From Paenibacillus sp. MMS18-CY102 (lineage in GTDB: Bacteria; Bacillota; Bacilli; Paenibacillales; Paenibacillaceae): a stretch of DNA of 64,000 nt. The notes under the pieces are model-generated. The model saw only the letters and a list, made by a program, of their open reading frames with translations. It was not told the origin of the DNA and did not search any database. This document shows positions 46,445 to 54,736 of this stretch, in pieces. The stretch lies in the NCBI RefSeq assembly GCF_009789195.1, contig NZ_WSTC01000013.1:62001-126000 (forward strand). The letters run 5' to 3'. Made by a program: the position numbers and the translations under genes. Each line of letters starts with the position of its first letter. Position 1 is the stretch's first letter.

Positions 46445-47404
46445 ATGAACATAGTAGTTCTGGACGGATATACGCTTAACCCGGGCGATTTGAGCTGGGT
46501 GCCTTTGGAGCAGTTGGGCAGCTTGACCGTGTACGAGCGTACGGAGCGTGAGCAATTGCTGGAGCGCGCGCAAGGTGCGGATGTGCTTTTGACGAACAAA
46601 ACGCCTCTTGACGCAGCCGTCCTGGCCGAACTGCCTGCGTTGCGATACATTGGCGTACTTGCGACGGGCTATAACGTCGTTGATACGAGGGCAGCTTCCG
46701 AGCGTGGCATTGTGGTGACGAATATTCCTGGCTATAGTTCCGCTTCGGTTGTCCAACTCGTCTTTGCTTATTTGCTGGAGCATTGCCATCATGTGCAGCG
46801 CCATAGCGATGAAGTGCAGGCGGGAAAATGGAGCGCTAGCGCCGATTTTACATTCACTAGCTATCCGCTGGTGGAGTTAGTTGGCAAGACGATAGGGATT
46901 GTTGGTTTCGGGCAAATTGGCCAGCAAGTGGCACGGGCCGCGCTTGCCTTCGGGCTGCATGTGAGGGTCTATTCCCGCACAGCGAAGCAGGTAGAGGGGC
47001 TTGGGCAAGTTCAATTCGTTCCGTTCGATGAGCTGTTGGAGCATTCGGATTTTATTACGCTGCATTGCCCTTTAACGCCAGATACGCAGGGGCTTGTGAA
47101 CAAGGATTCGATTGCACGAATGAAGCCATCGGCTTTCTTCATCAACACGGCGCGAGGGGGGCATGTGGTAGAGGCGGATCTTGCAGAAGCGCTGAATGCG
47201 GGCGCTATTGCGGGAGCGGCTTTAGATGTTCTCACGGCCGAGCCGCCGCATGCGGATAACCCGTTGCTTACCGCGCGCAATTGTATCATTACGCCGCATA
47301 TCGGCTGGGCTACCTTAGAAGCGAGGGCACGCTTGATGCATATAGCTGTTCATAATTTGAAGAGCTATATGGCTGGTGAAACGGTTAATCGCGTGAATGC
47401 TTAA
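46445..47404 (+). CDS. D-2-hydroxyacid dehydrogenase (glyoxylate/hydroxypyruvate reductase-like)
   Basis: A 319-residue NAD(P)-dependent enzyme. The N-terminal catalytic half reads RYIGVLATGYNVVDTRAASERG. The Rossmann loop is GKTIGIVGFGQIGQQVARAA. The catalytic residues are Arg in INTARGGHVVE, Glu in DVLTAEPP and His in TPHIGWAT. The sequence GYNVVD resembles glycerate/hydroxypyruvate reductases. Third gene of the operon, 26 bases after the M20 gene with GAAGGAG. If the operon breaks down ureides, the likely substrate would be glyoxylate, but lactate or hydroxypyruvate are possible. Confidence 0.9.
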   Translation: MNIVVLDGYTLNPGDLSWVPLEQLGSLTVYERTEREQLLERAQGADVLLTNKTPLDAAVLAELPALRYIGVLATGYNVVDTRAASERGIVVTNIPGYSSASVVQLVFAYLLEHCHHVQRHSDEVQAGKWSASADFTFTSYPLVELVGKTIGIVGFGQIGQQVARAALAFGLHVRVYSRTAKQVEGLGQVQFVPFDELLEHSDFITLHCPLTPDTQGLVNKDSIARMKPSAFFINTARGGHVVEADLAEALNAGAIAGAALDVLTAEPPHADNPLLTARNCIITPHIGWATLEARARLMHIAVHNLKSYMAGETVNRVNA

Positions 47405-47426
47405 TTGGACTGGGAAACAGATAAAC

Positions 47427-47474
47427 AAAAGGCAGCCGAAGATGCGTCAGTTAGAGCATCCTCGGCTGCCTTTC
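47427..47474 (+). terminator. Terminator after the amidohydrolase operon
   Basis: AAAGGCAGCCGAAGATGC pairs with GCATCCTCGGCTGCCTTT (one mismatch). The T-run is interrupted (TTTCGTTT). Confidence 0.8.
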
Positions 47475-47513
47475 GTTTCCAAATAATCGTGTGGCAGCTT
47501 GCCTTCACTCTGT

Positions 47514-47543
47514 TCATAGTTGTCCTAGCTCTGTCATACATAT
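47514..47543 (+). promoter_or_regulatory. Sigma-E promoter of spoIVFAB
   Basis: TCATAGT and CATACATAT are separated by 14 bases. The -35 matches the sigma-E consensus at 6 of 7 positions and the -10 at 7 of 8. The spoIVF operon of Bacillus subtilis is a sigma-E operon. Confidence 0.7.
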
Positions 47544-47569
47544 AGGACAAGTGAAGGAGGGCGATGAAG

Positions 47570-48595
47570 ATGAATGATCGCATCCGCGAGAGGCAGCAGC
47601 AGCGGATTCGCCGCATTATTGAGCAAGGGCGAGCAATTCCGTCTTGGGAAGAACCATATTTGGAACGTCCGCCATATCCGCAAGTTGAACAGACGAGCGT
47701 GCCGCCGCCTGCTGTTGTACAGCCTATATCCAACCCATCGCCGGCATCGTCCCAGCCTAGGCAGGCACAGCCTTCGAAGCCATCTCAGGCGTGGCCGCCT
47801 GCGCAACCGTCTCCTGCGAGAAGGGTGGGCATCAAAGATCCGAGATCAATGGGGCTTTACGGGCAGGACCCGGAGAAGCTATGGAAAGCAAATGGCGCCC
47901 CGTGGCTGGGCTGGGAAGCGGGTCCGCAGGGGCCACAGGATCCATCTGTCCGTTTGCATACTGGCGGCAGCGGATCGAGATTATGGCGTTTGCTCGGCCT
48001 GCAGTTCGTAGCTAGCGCTATTATATTTGGTGCGGTGTGGGGGATGTTTAAGCTGCAAGAAGGGCCGGCAGTGAAGGGGCAGGCATTCGTCACAGCTGCG
48101 CTTACCTCGGAAATTAATTTCAAAGGCGTATCCGACTGGTATTCCCGCACATTCGCGGGCTCGCCAGTATTTATACCGCTATTCGGCGATAGCGATGAAG
48201 TTCAGACGGTCGGCGGAGGTGCGCAGGCTGAGATGGCTGTGGTGTCTCCGCTGCCAGAATCCTCTTTGGTGAAGTCGTTTGCGGAATCGCTAAGCGGCAT
48301 TGAGCTGGCTGGCCAATCCGCTGAAGCGGTAGAAGCCGCAGAGACAGGGCAAGTTATTTTGATTGCGCCGGACACAGGCAAAGGCCAGACCGTCGTCATT
48401 CAGCACGCGGGAGGAAGGCAGACACATTACGGCCTGCTTGGGGACGCAACGGTCAACAAGAACGATTGGGTAGAGGCGGGGGACGTCATCGGGCATCTGC
48501 GCACAACAGATGAAGGCGAGGCAAGCTTGCTTTATTTTGCAGTTAAGCAAGAAGGGCGTTACGTCGATCCGACGGACGTGATTCCGCTTGATTAA
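47570..48595 (+). CDS. spoIVFA: Stage IV sporulation protein FA (SpoIVFA-like)
   Basis: About 341 residues. The N-terminal 140 residues are cytoplasmic and Pro/Gln-rich. One membrane segment follows (GLQFVASAIIFGAVWGMF, about 145-165). The C-terminal domain (about 255-340: GQVILIAPDTGKGQTVVIQHA, HYGLLGDATVNKNDWVEAGDVIG) is an M23-like fold without the zinc-binding HxxxD/HxH ligands, so it is not expected to cut cell wall. In Bacillus subtilis SpoIVFA holds BofA and the protease SpoIVFB in the outer forespore membrane. AAGGAGG is nine bases from ATG 47570; ATG 47564 is too close. The stop lies inside the spoIVFB start region. Confidence 0.88.
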   Translation: MNDRIRERQQQRIRRIIEQGRAIPSWEEPYLERPPYPQVEQTSVPPPAVVQPISNPSPASSQPRQAQPSKPSQAWPPAQPSPARRVGIKDPRSMGLYGQDPEKLWKANGAPWLGWEAGPQGPQDPSVRLHTGGSGSRLWRLLGLQFVASAIIFGAVWGMFKLQEGPAVKGQAFVTAALTSEINFKGVSDWYSRTFAGSPVFIPLFGDSDEVQTVGGGAQAEMAVVSPLPESSLVKSFAESLSGIELAGQSAEAVEAAETGQVILIAPDTGKGQTVVIQHAGGRQTHYGLLGDATVNKNDWVEAGDVIGHLRTTDEGEASLLYFAVKQEGRYVDPTDVIPLD

Positions 48596-49469
48596 AGCGT
48601 TTGGCATCGTATGGTCCGTTCATCCGCTGTTCGTGATCGTGATGTTGCTGTCGGTTGCGGCGGGACGGTTCGCTGAGTTATTGACGCTTTTCGCCCTTGT
48701 ATTCGTGCATGAGCTTGGGCATGTCGTAGCAGCGCGCGCGTTTGGCTGGACGATACGCGAGGTCAAGCTGCTTCCGTTCGGCGGCGTTGCTGAGGTTGAA
48801 GAAGCTGGGGGCATGCCTTCGCGCGAGGAAGCTATCGTCGCTTTGGCGGGACCGCTTCAGAACGTATGGATGGGGCTGCTCGCTTGGGGGCTAGGCCAGA
48901 CAGGCGTATGGGATGCAGGGTGGACGCAGGATTTGATCTCGGCCAATGCGATGATTGTGTTGTTCAATCTGCTGCCCATTCACCCCTTAGATGGCGGGAA
49001 GCTGCTGCAGTGCTTGCTGGGCTTAATGATGGCTTATCATCGGGCACTTTCTTGGACAGTCGGCATTAGCATTGTGCTCAGCCTAATGCTCGGATTGGCA
49101 GCATGCGCTTACCAGCTATGGCCAGGTGGCCATATTCAACTGAATCTGCTTACGATCGCAGTGTTCCTGCTCGCAACGAACATGACGCAGCGGCGCCACT
49201 TGCCGTTTCTATTCATCCGGTTTCTCGTCAATCGGGATCGCTATGCCCAGCGCAGGATCGCCAGAGGCGCTAATGCTTCGCCCATCATCGTCCATCCCGA
49301 AGAAGCTGTACATTCGGTTCTGCGCCTTTTGTTGCGCGATAAAGTCCACTTGATCTATGTCACTTCCTTGCGTGGGGAGCTGTTGGGCGTATTGCCGGAG
49401 TATGAACTGCTGCATGGCTTCTTTACGTCTCCTAATCCTAATCGCGTGATAGGTGAGCTGATCGTTTGA
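48588..49469 (+). CDS. spoIVFB: Stage IV sporulation protein FB, intramembrane metalloprotease
   Basis: A 293-residue site-2-type protease that frees active sigma-K in the mother cell. The zinc motif HELGH is at 41-45 (FALVFVHELGHVVAARAF) and the third ligand is Asp135 in LLPIHPLDGGKLLQ. About six membrane segments precede a C-terminal CBS-like domain (VHPEEAVHSVLRLLLRDK). It starts with TTG and overlaps spoIVFA by eight bases, so the two are made in step. Its substrate gene sigK is not in this window. Confidence 0.94.
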   Translation: MIKAFGIVWSVHPLFVIVMLLSVAAGRFAELLTLFALVFVHELGHVVAARAFGWTIREVKLLPFGGVAEVEEAGGMPSREEAIVALAGPLQNVWMGLLAWGLGQTGVWDAGWTQDLISANAMIVLFNLLPIHPLDGGKLLQCLLGLMMAYHRALSWTVGISIVLSLMLGLAACAYQLWPGGHIQLNLLTIAVFLLATNMTQRRHLPFLFIRFLVNRDRYAQRRIARGANASPIIVHPEEAVHSVLRLLLRDKVHLIYVTSLRGELLGVLPEYELLHGFFTSPNPNRVIGELIV

Positions 49470-49493
49470 ACCGTAAACGGATCATGCTATAAT
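49466..49493 (+). promoter_or_regulatory. Promoter of the RNase E/G gene
   Basis: TTGAAC and TATAAT are 16 bases apart, with an added TGC before the -10. It overlaps the spoIVFB stop codon. Confidence 0.7.
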
Positions 49494-49529
49494 CGTCCTG
49501 AATGATCATGGGACGGCAGGTGAGCGTTT

Positions 49530-50756
49530 ATGAAACAATTACTGGTCAATTGCCGTGTTGACGGCGTTCATGCAGCAGTGTTGGAGGATGGGGTGCTGGC
49601 GGACTATGCGTCGGAACGGCAGGATCCTGAACAGCCTGGGCGTTCGCAGCCTGGTGCGCTTCTTGGCAATATTTATCGTGGGAAAGTGGTCAATGTGCTG
49701 CCCGGCATGCAGGCTGCGTTCCTTGATATCGGATTAGCGAAAAATGCTTTCCTATACATTGATGATGTGCTAGGCGTCAATCTAGGAAAGGGCAAGGATA
49801 AAGAAAGGCCCTCTATCCGCGATGTGCTGAAGATTGGACAAGAGCTTGTCGTCCAGGTGATGCGGGAGGCAAGCGGAGCCAAAGGGGCGAGGGTCACGAT
49901 GCATGTTTCATTGCCGGGCAGATGGCTTGTGTATATGCCTAGCGCAGGCTATGTTGGCGTGTCGCGCAAGATCGAAGATGAGAAGCAGCGGGAGCGTCTC
50001 CGGTTGTTTGGCGAGCGAATGCGCCTTCGTGAGGAAGGGGTTATATTGCGAACGGCAGCGGCAGGCGTATCGGATGCTGCATTAACAGACGACCTGTCAT
50101 TCCTGCGCGATCGCTGGCTCCAAATTTCTGATTATGCGAAGCAGCGCAAGGCGCCCGCTGAGCTGCATCGGGAGGCAGGGCTCGTCTATCGGATCGTGCG
50201 GGACATGCTGACTGCGGATATGGACGAGATATGGGTCGACACGGAAGAGGTATACGAACAGACCATTGCATTAGTCCGCGAGATGGTTCCAGGCAGCGAA
50301 AAGAACGTTAAGCTGTATCCAATGGGAAGGCAAGCGGGGCTGTTCGATTATTATGGCGTCAACCAGCAAACGGATTTAGCGCTTAGCCGGATCATTCAGC
50401 TTGCCAGCGGCGGCTATATCGTATGGGACGAGACTGAGGCGTTGACCGTCATCGATGTCAACACGGGCAAATATACCGGAACGGACAAGCTGGAGGACAC
50501 GCTTTACCGTACGAATGCAGAGGCAGCGGAAGCGATTGCTCGCTTGCTGCGCCTTCGGGATACAGGCGGCATTATTATAATTGATTTTATCGACATGCAA
50601 GAAGAGAAGAACCGGCAGCGCATTTCACAGCGGATGGAGGAGCTTGTGCGCCGTGACCGCATTAGATGCACTGTAGTCGGCTGGACAAGGCTCGGGCTGA
50701 TGGAGATGACGCGCAAGAAAGCAAGAGCAGCTGCATCTGCCCAATTGCCGGAATAA
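49530..50756 (+). CDS. rng: Ribonuclease E/G family protein, short form
   Basis: A 408-residue endoribonuclease-type protein. The N-terminal S1 domain (GALLGNIYRGKVVNVLPGMQAAFLDIG) is followed by the 5'-sensor and DNase-I-like catalytic region. The two magnesium-binding aspartates are present as Asp309 (VIDVNTGKYTG) and Asp352 (IIIIDFIDM). The chain stops right after GWTRLGLMEMTRKKA. The zinc-link cysteines (CPxC) and the small dimer/tetramer domain of E. coli RNase E and G are therefore absent. Bacillus subtilis has no RNase E/G. It has its own promoter and lies between spoIVFB and the L21 operon. Confidence 0.9.
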   Translation: MKQLLVNCRVDGVHAAVLEDGVLADYASERQDPEQPGRSQPGALLGNIYRGKVVNVLPGMQAAFLDIGLAKNAFLYIDDVLGVNLGKGKDKERPSIRDVLKIGQELVVQVMREASGAKGARVTMHVSLPGRWLVYMPSAGYVGVSRKIEDEKQRERLRLFGERMRLREEGVILRTAAAGVSDAALTDDLSFLRDRWLQISDYAKQRKAPAELHREAGLVYRIVRDMLTADMDEIWVDTEEVYEQTIALVREMVPGSEKNVKLYPMGRQAGLFDYYGVNQQTDLALSRIIQLASGGYIVWDETEALTVIDVNTGKYTGTDKLEDTLYRTNAEAAEAIARLLRLRDTGGIIIIDFIDMQEEKNRQRISQRMEELVRRDRIRCTVVGWTRLGLMEMTRKKARAAASAQLPE

Positions 50757-50787
50757 AGGCCGCATTCATTCAATGTTCGGATAAGGG

Positions 50788-50816
50788 TTGAACAAATGAA
50801 GTGGGCGTGATACAAT
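50788..50816 (+). promoter_or_regulatory. Sigma-A promoter of the rplU operon
   Basis: TTGAAC and TACAAT are exactly 17 bases apart. Confidence 0.75.
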
Positions 50817-50823
50817 ACTCGGG

Positions 50824-50940
50824 TGTATATTCGCGGCATGAACCGCGATGCGCACAAGGTACCGCTCCGATCGGGTATAGAAGCGCAATGCGCTTGGCGC
50901 ATGCCACCTAGATTCAGGCGAGTCTTCGACTATAAGGAGG
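50824..50940 (+). promoter_or_regulatory. Ribosomal protein L21 leader
   Basis: A GC-rich leader between the promoter and rplU. It contains CCGCTCCGATCGGGTAT, very like the core of the L21 leader of Bacillus subtilis (CCGCCCTATCGGGT), and several paired segments (GCGG with CCGC, GCGCATGC near 50896). It probably lets L21 repress its own operon. Confidence 0.65.
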
Positions 50941-50950
50941 TGCACCATCC

Positions 50951-51262
50951 ATGTACGCAATTATTGAAACGGGCGGCAAGCAATACAAAGTCCAAGAGGG
51001 CGATGTTCTTTTCATCGAGAAACTCGAGGCTGGCGCAGGCGAAAGCATTACTTTCGATCGCGTTCTTGCCGTATCCAAAGGCGACGCTCTCGTCGCAGGA
51101 ACGCCGGTTGTAGCCGGAGCATCGGTTTCTGCTAAAGTTGAGAAGCAAGGCCGCGGTAAAAAAATCATCGTTTACAAATACAAAGCGAAGAAAAACTACC
51201 GTCGTAAGCAAGGCCACCGTCAACCGTACACGAAAGTGACGATTGAATCCATCAAAGCGTAA
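50951..51262 (+). CDS. rplU: 50S ribosomal protein L21
   Basis: 103 residues, starting [18 protein letters not shown] as in all L21 proteins and ending in the basic segment [30 protein letters not shown] is placed ideally before the ATG. First gene of rplU-prp-rpmA. Confidence 0.98.
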   Translation: MYAIIETGGKQYKVQEGDVLFIEKLEAGAGESITFDRVLAVSKGDALVAGTPVVAGASVSAKVEKQGRGKKIIVYKYKAKKNYRRKQGHRQPYTKVTIESIKA

Positions 51263-51274
51263 TCGGTTCACGAG

Positions 51275-51613
51275 ATGATTACGGTCACATTGGTGCGGAG
51301 CACTGCTAACCGGCGAATCGTATCGTTCGCGGTCTCCGGACATGCGGATTATGCGAAACGTGGACGAGATATCGTCTGTGCAGGCGTTTCTGCAGTTACC
51401 GTGGGCACAGTGAATGCGATCGAAGCAGTTGCAGGCGTAACGCTTCCGGCGTCGATGCGGGACGGATGGGTGCAGTCGGATATTCCGATGCAGCCCGATT
51501 CGTCCATCGACGAGCGGGTACAACTGCTGCTTGAGGGCATGGCGGTCATGATTGATACGATTCGGCAATCGTACGGCAAGTACGTTGCTATTCAAGAACA
51601 ACTCGTCGAATAA
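51275..51613 (+). CDS. prp: Ribosomal-processing cysteine protease Prp
   Basis: A 112-residue protease that removes the N-terminal extension of L27. The catalytic pair His23 and Cys35 lies in SGHADYAKRGRDIVCAGVSAV. It is always found between rplU and rpmA in Firmicutes whose L27 has the extension, and it is so here. Its own ribosome site is weak, so low-level translation coupled to rplU is likely. Confidence 0.95.
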   Translation: MITVTLVRSTANRRIVSFAVSGHADYAKRGRDIVCAGVSAVTVGTVNAIEAVAGVTLPASMRDGWVQSDIPMQPDSSIDERVQLLLEGMAVMIDTIRQSYGKYVAIQEQLVE

Positions 51614-51628
51614 AGGAGGGAAACCACC

Positions 51629-51937
51629 ATGTTGAAATTAGATCTTCAGTTATTCGCTTCCAAGAAGGGCGTAGGCTCGACGAAGAACGGACGTGACAGC
51701 CACTCGAAACGCCTCGGCGCTAAACGCGCAGACGGTCAGACGGTAACGGCAGGAAGCATCCTCTTCCGTCAACGCGGAACGAAAATTCACCCAGGCACTA
51801 ACGTTGGAATCGGTAAAGATGACACGTTGTTCGCATTGGTAGAAGGCGTCGTTAAGTTCGAGCGTTGGGGACGCGACCGCAAAAAAGTTAGCGTTTATCC
51901 AGTTACTGTTGCAGCGGTAGCTGCAGCAGTTGAATAA
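51629..51937 (+). CDS. rpmA: 50S ribosomal protein L27 (precursor)
   Basis: 102 residues. The N-terminus [21 protein letters not shown] has the Prp cleavage motif, with cutting expected between Phe9 and Ala10. Removal exposes the tail that reaches the peptidyl-transferase centre. AAAGGAGGG precedes the ATG. Confidence 0.98.
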   Translation: MLKLDLQLFASKKGVGSTKNGRDSHSKRLGAKRADGQTVTAGSILFRQRGTKIHPGTNVGIGKDDTLFALVEGVVKFERWGRDRKKVSVYPVTVAAVAAAVE

Positions 51938-51954
51938 TAACGCTTCATCTAGTG

Positions 51955-51984
51955 CCCGGCCTGATGTTATAGGCCGGGTTTTTT
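51955..51984 (+). terminator. Terminator of the rplU operon
   Basis: CCCGGCCT pairs with AGGCCGGG around eight bases, followed by TTTTTT. Confidence 0.92.
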
Positions 51985-52052
51985 AATAGGATAACAGTTC
52001 ATCCGCATTAATTGGCATGTACCGCACTACATAGAAAGTGGGATATTCGCGA

Positions 52053-52790
52053 ATGAAACGGGTAGGTTCGGCTAAACTTTACGTATCGGTATCGTTGCTG
52101 CTGCCAGCAGCCTGTTTGTTCATATGGCGAACAGCATGGTGGCCAATTGTCGTTTTTGTCGTTTGGTCGGCGATTACGATTGTGCTATGGGTGCATTCGG
52201 AACGCAAGGAGCAGCGGGACAGGCAAGCTAGGCTTGGGCATGCACTCCAGACTTCGGCGATTCGAACGCTTAATCATCATCGGCATGACTGGATGAATGA
52301 CCTCCAAGTGTTGTATGGCTATATTCGGATGAATAAGCAAGATAAGGCTGTTCAGTGTGTGGAGGGTATTCGGGAGCGAATGATTGCAGAGAGCCGTATC
52401 GCAAAGCTCGGCGTGCCTTCGCTCGTAACGTACTTGCAGTCCTTCCGTACGATGACCCATTCGATGCAGTTGCATGTCGTCATAGATGGTGAACTGGATA
52501 TGGAAGAAATACCGATCGATAAGAACGGCGTTGCCGAAACGCTAATCGATATCATGAATGTTTATCGGTTCGGCATGAAGCAAAGCACTGGAGAACCGGC
52601 TAAGCTCACACTACAGATGGCTCGGGATAACAAGTCACTGCATGCCGTTTTTTTCTATGACGGGGAATGGAATGACATTGAGGATTCAATGCACAAAATA
52701 AAACAGCGGCTGAAAAATTCGCCGCTGCAGCCGATCAGTTCGGAGCAGTCGCTTGCAGAGCTGCCGCTTAAGGCTGAACTGCGCGGTTGA
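52053..52790 (+). CDS. spo0B: Sporulation initiation phosphotransferase Spo0B
   Basis: About 245 residues. Two N-terminal hydrophobic stretches (LYVSVSLLLPAACLFIW and PIVVFVVWSAITIVLWV) precede the phosphotransfer helix NHHRHDWMNDLQVLYGYI, in which His78 matches the phosphorylated His30 of Bacillus subtilis Spo0B. A degenerate ATPase-like domain follows. The membrane segments make it longer than the 192-residue soluble Bacillus protein. It passes phosphate from Spo0F to Spo0A. The frame also allows a GTG at 52038. It precedes obg by 18 bases as in Bacillus. Confidence 0.88.
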   Translation: MKRVGSAKLYVSVSLLLPAACLFIWRTAWWPIVVFVVWSAITIVLWVHSERKEQRDRQARLGHALQTSAIRTLNHHRHDWMNDLQVLYGYIRMNKQDKAVQCVEGIRERMIAESRIAKLGVPSLVTYLQSFRTMTHSMQLHVVIDGELDMEEIPIDKNGVAETLIDIMNVYRFGMKQSTGEPAKLTLQMARDNKSLHAVFFYDGEWNDIEDSMHKIKQRLKNSPLQPISSEQSLAELPLKAELRG

Positions 52791-52808
52791 ACGGAGGCCA
52801 AAATCAAC

Positions 52809-54128
52809 ATGTTTGTAGATAAAGCGAAGATTTTTGTAAAAGGCGGAGACGGCGGCAATGGCATCGTGTCCTATCGCAGGGAGCTCTACGTGCCAGACGG
52901 CGGGCCTGCTGGCGGTGACGGCGGACGCGGGGGCAACGTTATTTTTCGCGTGGATGAAGGTTTGCGTACGTTAGTCGATTTCCGTTACCAGAAGCATTTT
53001 AAGGCGAAGCCAGGCGAGCGTGGCAAAGTTAAAGGCATGCACGGCGCGGGCGCGGAAGATATGATCGTACGCATACCGCCGGGCACGGTTATCGTGGACG
53101 ACGATTCGCAAGCGATTATTGCCGATATGACGCGCCACGGACAAGAAGTGATCATTGCGCGCGGCGGGCGCGGCGGACGTGGCAATATGAGATTTGCGAC
53201 GGCGAACAATCCTGCACCGGACATTTCGGAGAACGGTGAAGAGGGCCAAGAGCGTTGGGTCGTGCTCGAGCTGAAAGTAATGGCGGATGTAGGGCTCGTT
53301 GGATTCCCAAGCGTCGGCAAGTCGACCTTGTTGTCCGTCGTATCTGGAGCGAAGCCGAAGATCGGGGCCTACCACTTTACGACAATCACGCCTAATTTGG
53401 GTGTTGTAGACGTAGGGGATGACCGGAACTTCGTCATGGCGGATTTGCCAGGTCTAATCGAGGGCGCGAGCGAAGGCGTTGGGTTGGGCCACGAATTTTT
53501 GCGGCATGTTGAACGTACGCGGGTAATTATCCACGTTATCGATATGGCAGCGACGGAAGGCCGCGATCCATTCGATGATTGGGTCAAAATCAACACCGAG
53601 CTGAAGCAATACAACGAGAAGCTGTCGGAAAGGCCGCAAATTATTGCTGCCAATAAGATGGACATGCCTGGCGCTGATGAGCAGTTGGAGCTGTTCAAGC
53701 AGCAGCTTGCTGAAGTAGCAGGCGACCGCCAGTATGACATTATTCCGATGTCATCCTTGACGCGCCAAGGCGTACAGGATCTGCTCTACAAGGCAGCTGA
53801 CGTACTGGAGACGGTTCCGGACCAGCCATCCTTGGAAGACGTTAGCGATCTCGCTGAGCGTAAGGTGTACAAATTCGAGAAGAACGAAGAGATTACGTTC
53901 CGCGTATTCCGTGAGGATGAAATCTTCGTTGTCGAGAGCGAAGGCATTGAGCGCCTAATGCGGCGTACGAATTTGAATTCGTATGATGCGATTATGCGTT
54001 TTGCCCGCATTTTGCGAAACCTTGGCGTCGATGCCGCGTTGCGGAAAATCGGGGCGAAGGACGGCGATACGTGCCGAATCGGCAACTATACGTTCGAATT
54101 CTTCGAAGGCAGCGACTATCAATATTGA
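52809..54128 (+). CDS. obg: GTPase Obg
   Basis: A 439-residue GTPase needed for 50S assembly and, in Bacillus, for sporulation start. The N-terminal glycine-rich Obg fold ([22 protein letters not shown]) is followed by the G domain: [27 protein letters not shown] and ANKMD. A C-terminal OCT domain (about 350-430) completes the long form typical of Firmicutes. Confidence 0.97.
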   Translation: MFVDKAKIFVKGGDGGNGIVSYRRELYVPDGGPAGGDGGRGGNVIFRVDEGLRTLVDFRYQKHFKAKPGERGKVKGMHGAGAEDMIVRIPPGTVIVDDDSQAIIADMTRHGQEVIIARGGRGGRGNMRFATANNPAPDISENGEEGQERWVVLELKVMADVGLVGFPSVGKSTLLSVVSGAKPKIGAYHFTTITPNLGVVDVGDDRNFVMADLPGLIEGASEGVGLGHEFLRHVERTRVIIHVIDMAATEGRDPFDDWVKINTELKQYNEKLSERPQIIAANKMDMPGADEQLELFKQQLAEVAGDRQYDIIPMSSLTRQGVQDLLYKAADVLETVPDQPSLEDVSDLAERKVYKFEKNEEITFRVFREDEIFVVESEGIERLMRRTNLNSYDAIMRFARILRNLGVDAALRKIGAKDGDTCRIGNYTFEFFEGSDYQY

Positions 54129-54130
54129 TC

Positions 54131-54157
54131 AAGACGGCGGATGCCGTCTTTTTTTTA
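54131..54157 (+). terminator. Terminator after obg
   Basis: AAGACGGC pairs with GCCGTCTT around GGAT, followed by eight T residues in total. Confidence 0.9.
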
Positions 54158-54202
54158 TAAGTTTTCAATAAAAGGGAGAGCTGGCACTTCGCGGTTTGCC
54201 TA

Positions 54203-54231
54203 TTGTCAAAGTACGTAAATTCGCGTACAAT
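54203..54231 (+). promoter_or_regulatory. Promoter of pheB-hom-thrB-pheA, with a dyad in the spacer
   Basis: TTGTCA and TACAAT are exactly 17 bases apart. The spacer and -10 contain an 18-base dyad at 54211-54228 (GTACG at the left, CGTAC at the right, centre AATT; 14 of 18 positions symmetric), a plausible repressor site. Confidence 0.7.
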
Positions 54232-54274
54232 GTCCACTATAGGTGAACAATTGTCTCTTTCAGGAGGACGATAA

Positions 54275-54712
54275 ATGACGGCACGTTATTATGTCGTTCG
54301 CGAAGACATTTTGCCAGAAGCGATCGTCAAGACGATTCAGGTGAAGGACATGCTTAAGCGGGGCGAAGCCGCTACCGTGCATGAAGCAGTAGAGCGTGTG
54401 GGCCTAAGCCGGAGCGCTTTCTACAAATATAAGGACGGGGTCTATCCGCTTAGCGAGTTGGACCGGGAGCGAATCGTGACAGTATCGATGGATTTGGACC
54501 ATCGATCGGGCATTTTGTCCCGCGTGCTTGGATTGGTAGCTGGCCTAGAGGGCAATGTGTTGACGATTAATCAGAGCATCCCCCTGCAGGGGCTGGCTAA
54601 TGTCGTCATATCGGTTGATACGTCGTATATGACAGAAGAGCTGTCCGCACTCATGGATCGGATACGCAGCCTTGAGGGTGTCCGCAAAGCCTCGGTCATC
54701 GGGCAGGGGTAA
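54275..54712 (+). CDS. pheB: ACT domain protein PheB-like
   Basis: 145 residues. The first 65 contain a small helix-turn-helix-like part (AVERVGLSRSAFYKYKDGVYP); the rest is an ACT domain (GILSRVLGLVAGLEGNVLTIN, VVISVDTSYM), a fold that binds amino acids. In Bacillus subtilis pheB sits between obg and pheA. Its exact role is unsettled (it is sometimes called a chorismate mutase homologue). It likely senses phenylalanine or threonine-family amino acids and could regulate this operon. AGGAGG precedes the ATG. Confidence 0.9.
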   Translation: MTARYYVVREDILPEAIVKTIQVKDMLKRGEAATVHEAVERVGLSRSAFYKYKDGVYPLSELDRERIVTVSMDLDHRSGILSRVLGLVAGLEGNVLTINQSIPLQGLANVVISVDTSYMTEELSALMDRIRSLEGVRKASVIGQG

Positions 54713-54736
54713 ATTACGGTTGATGGAGGTCATCGG

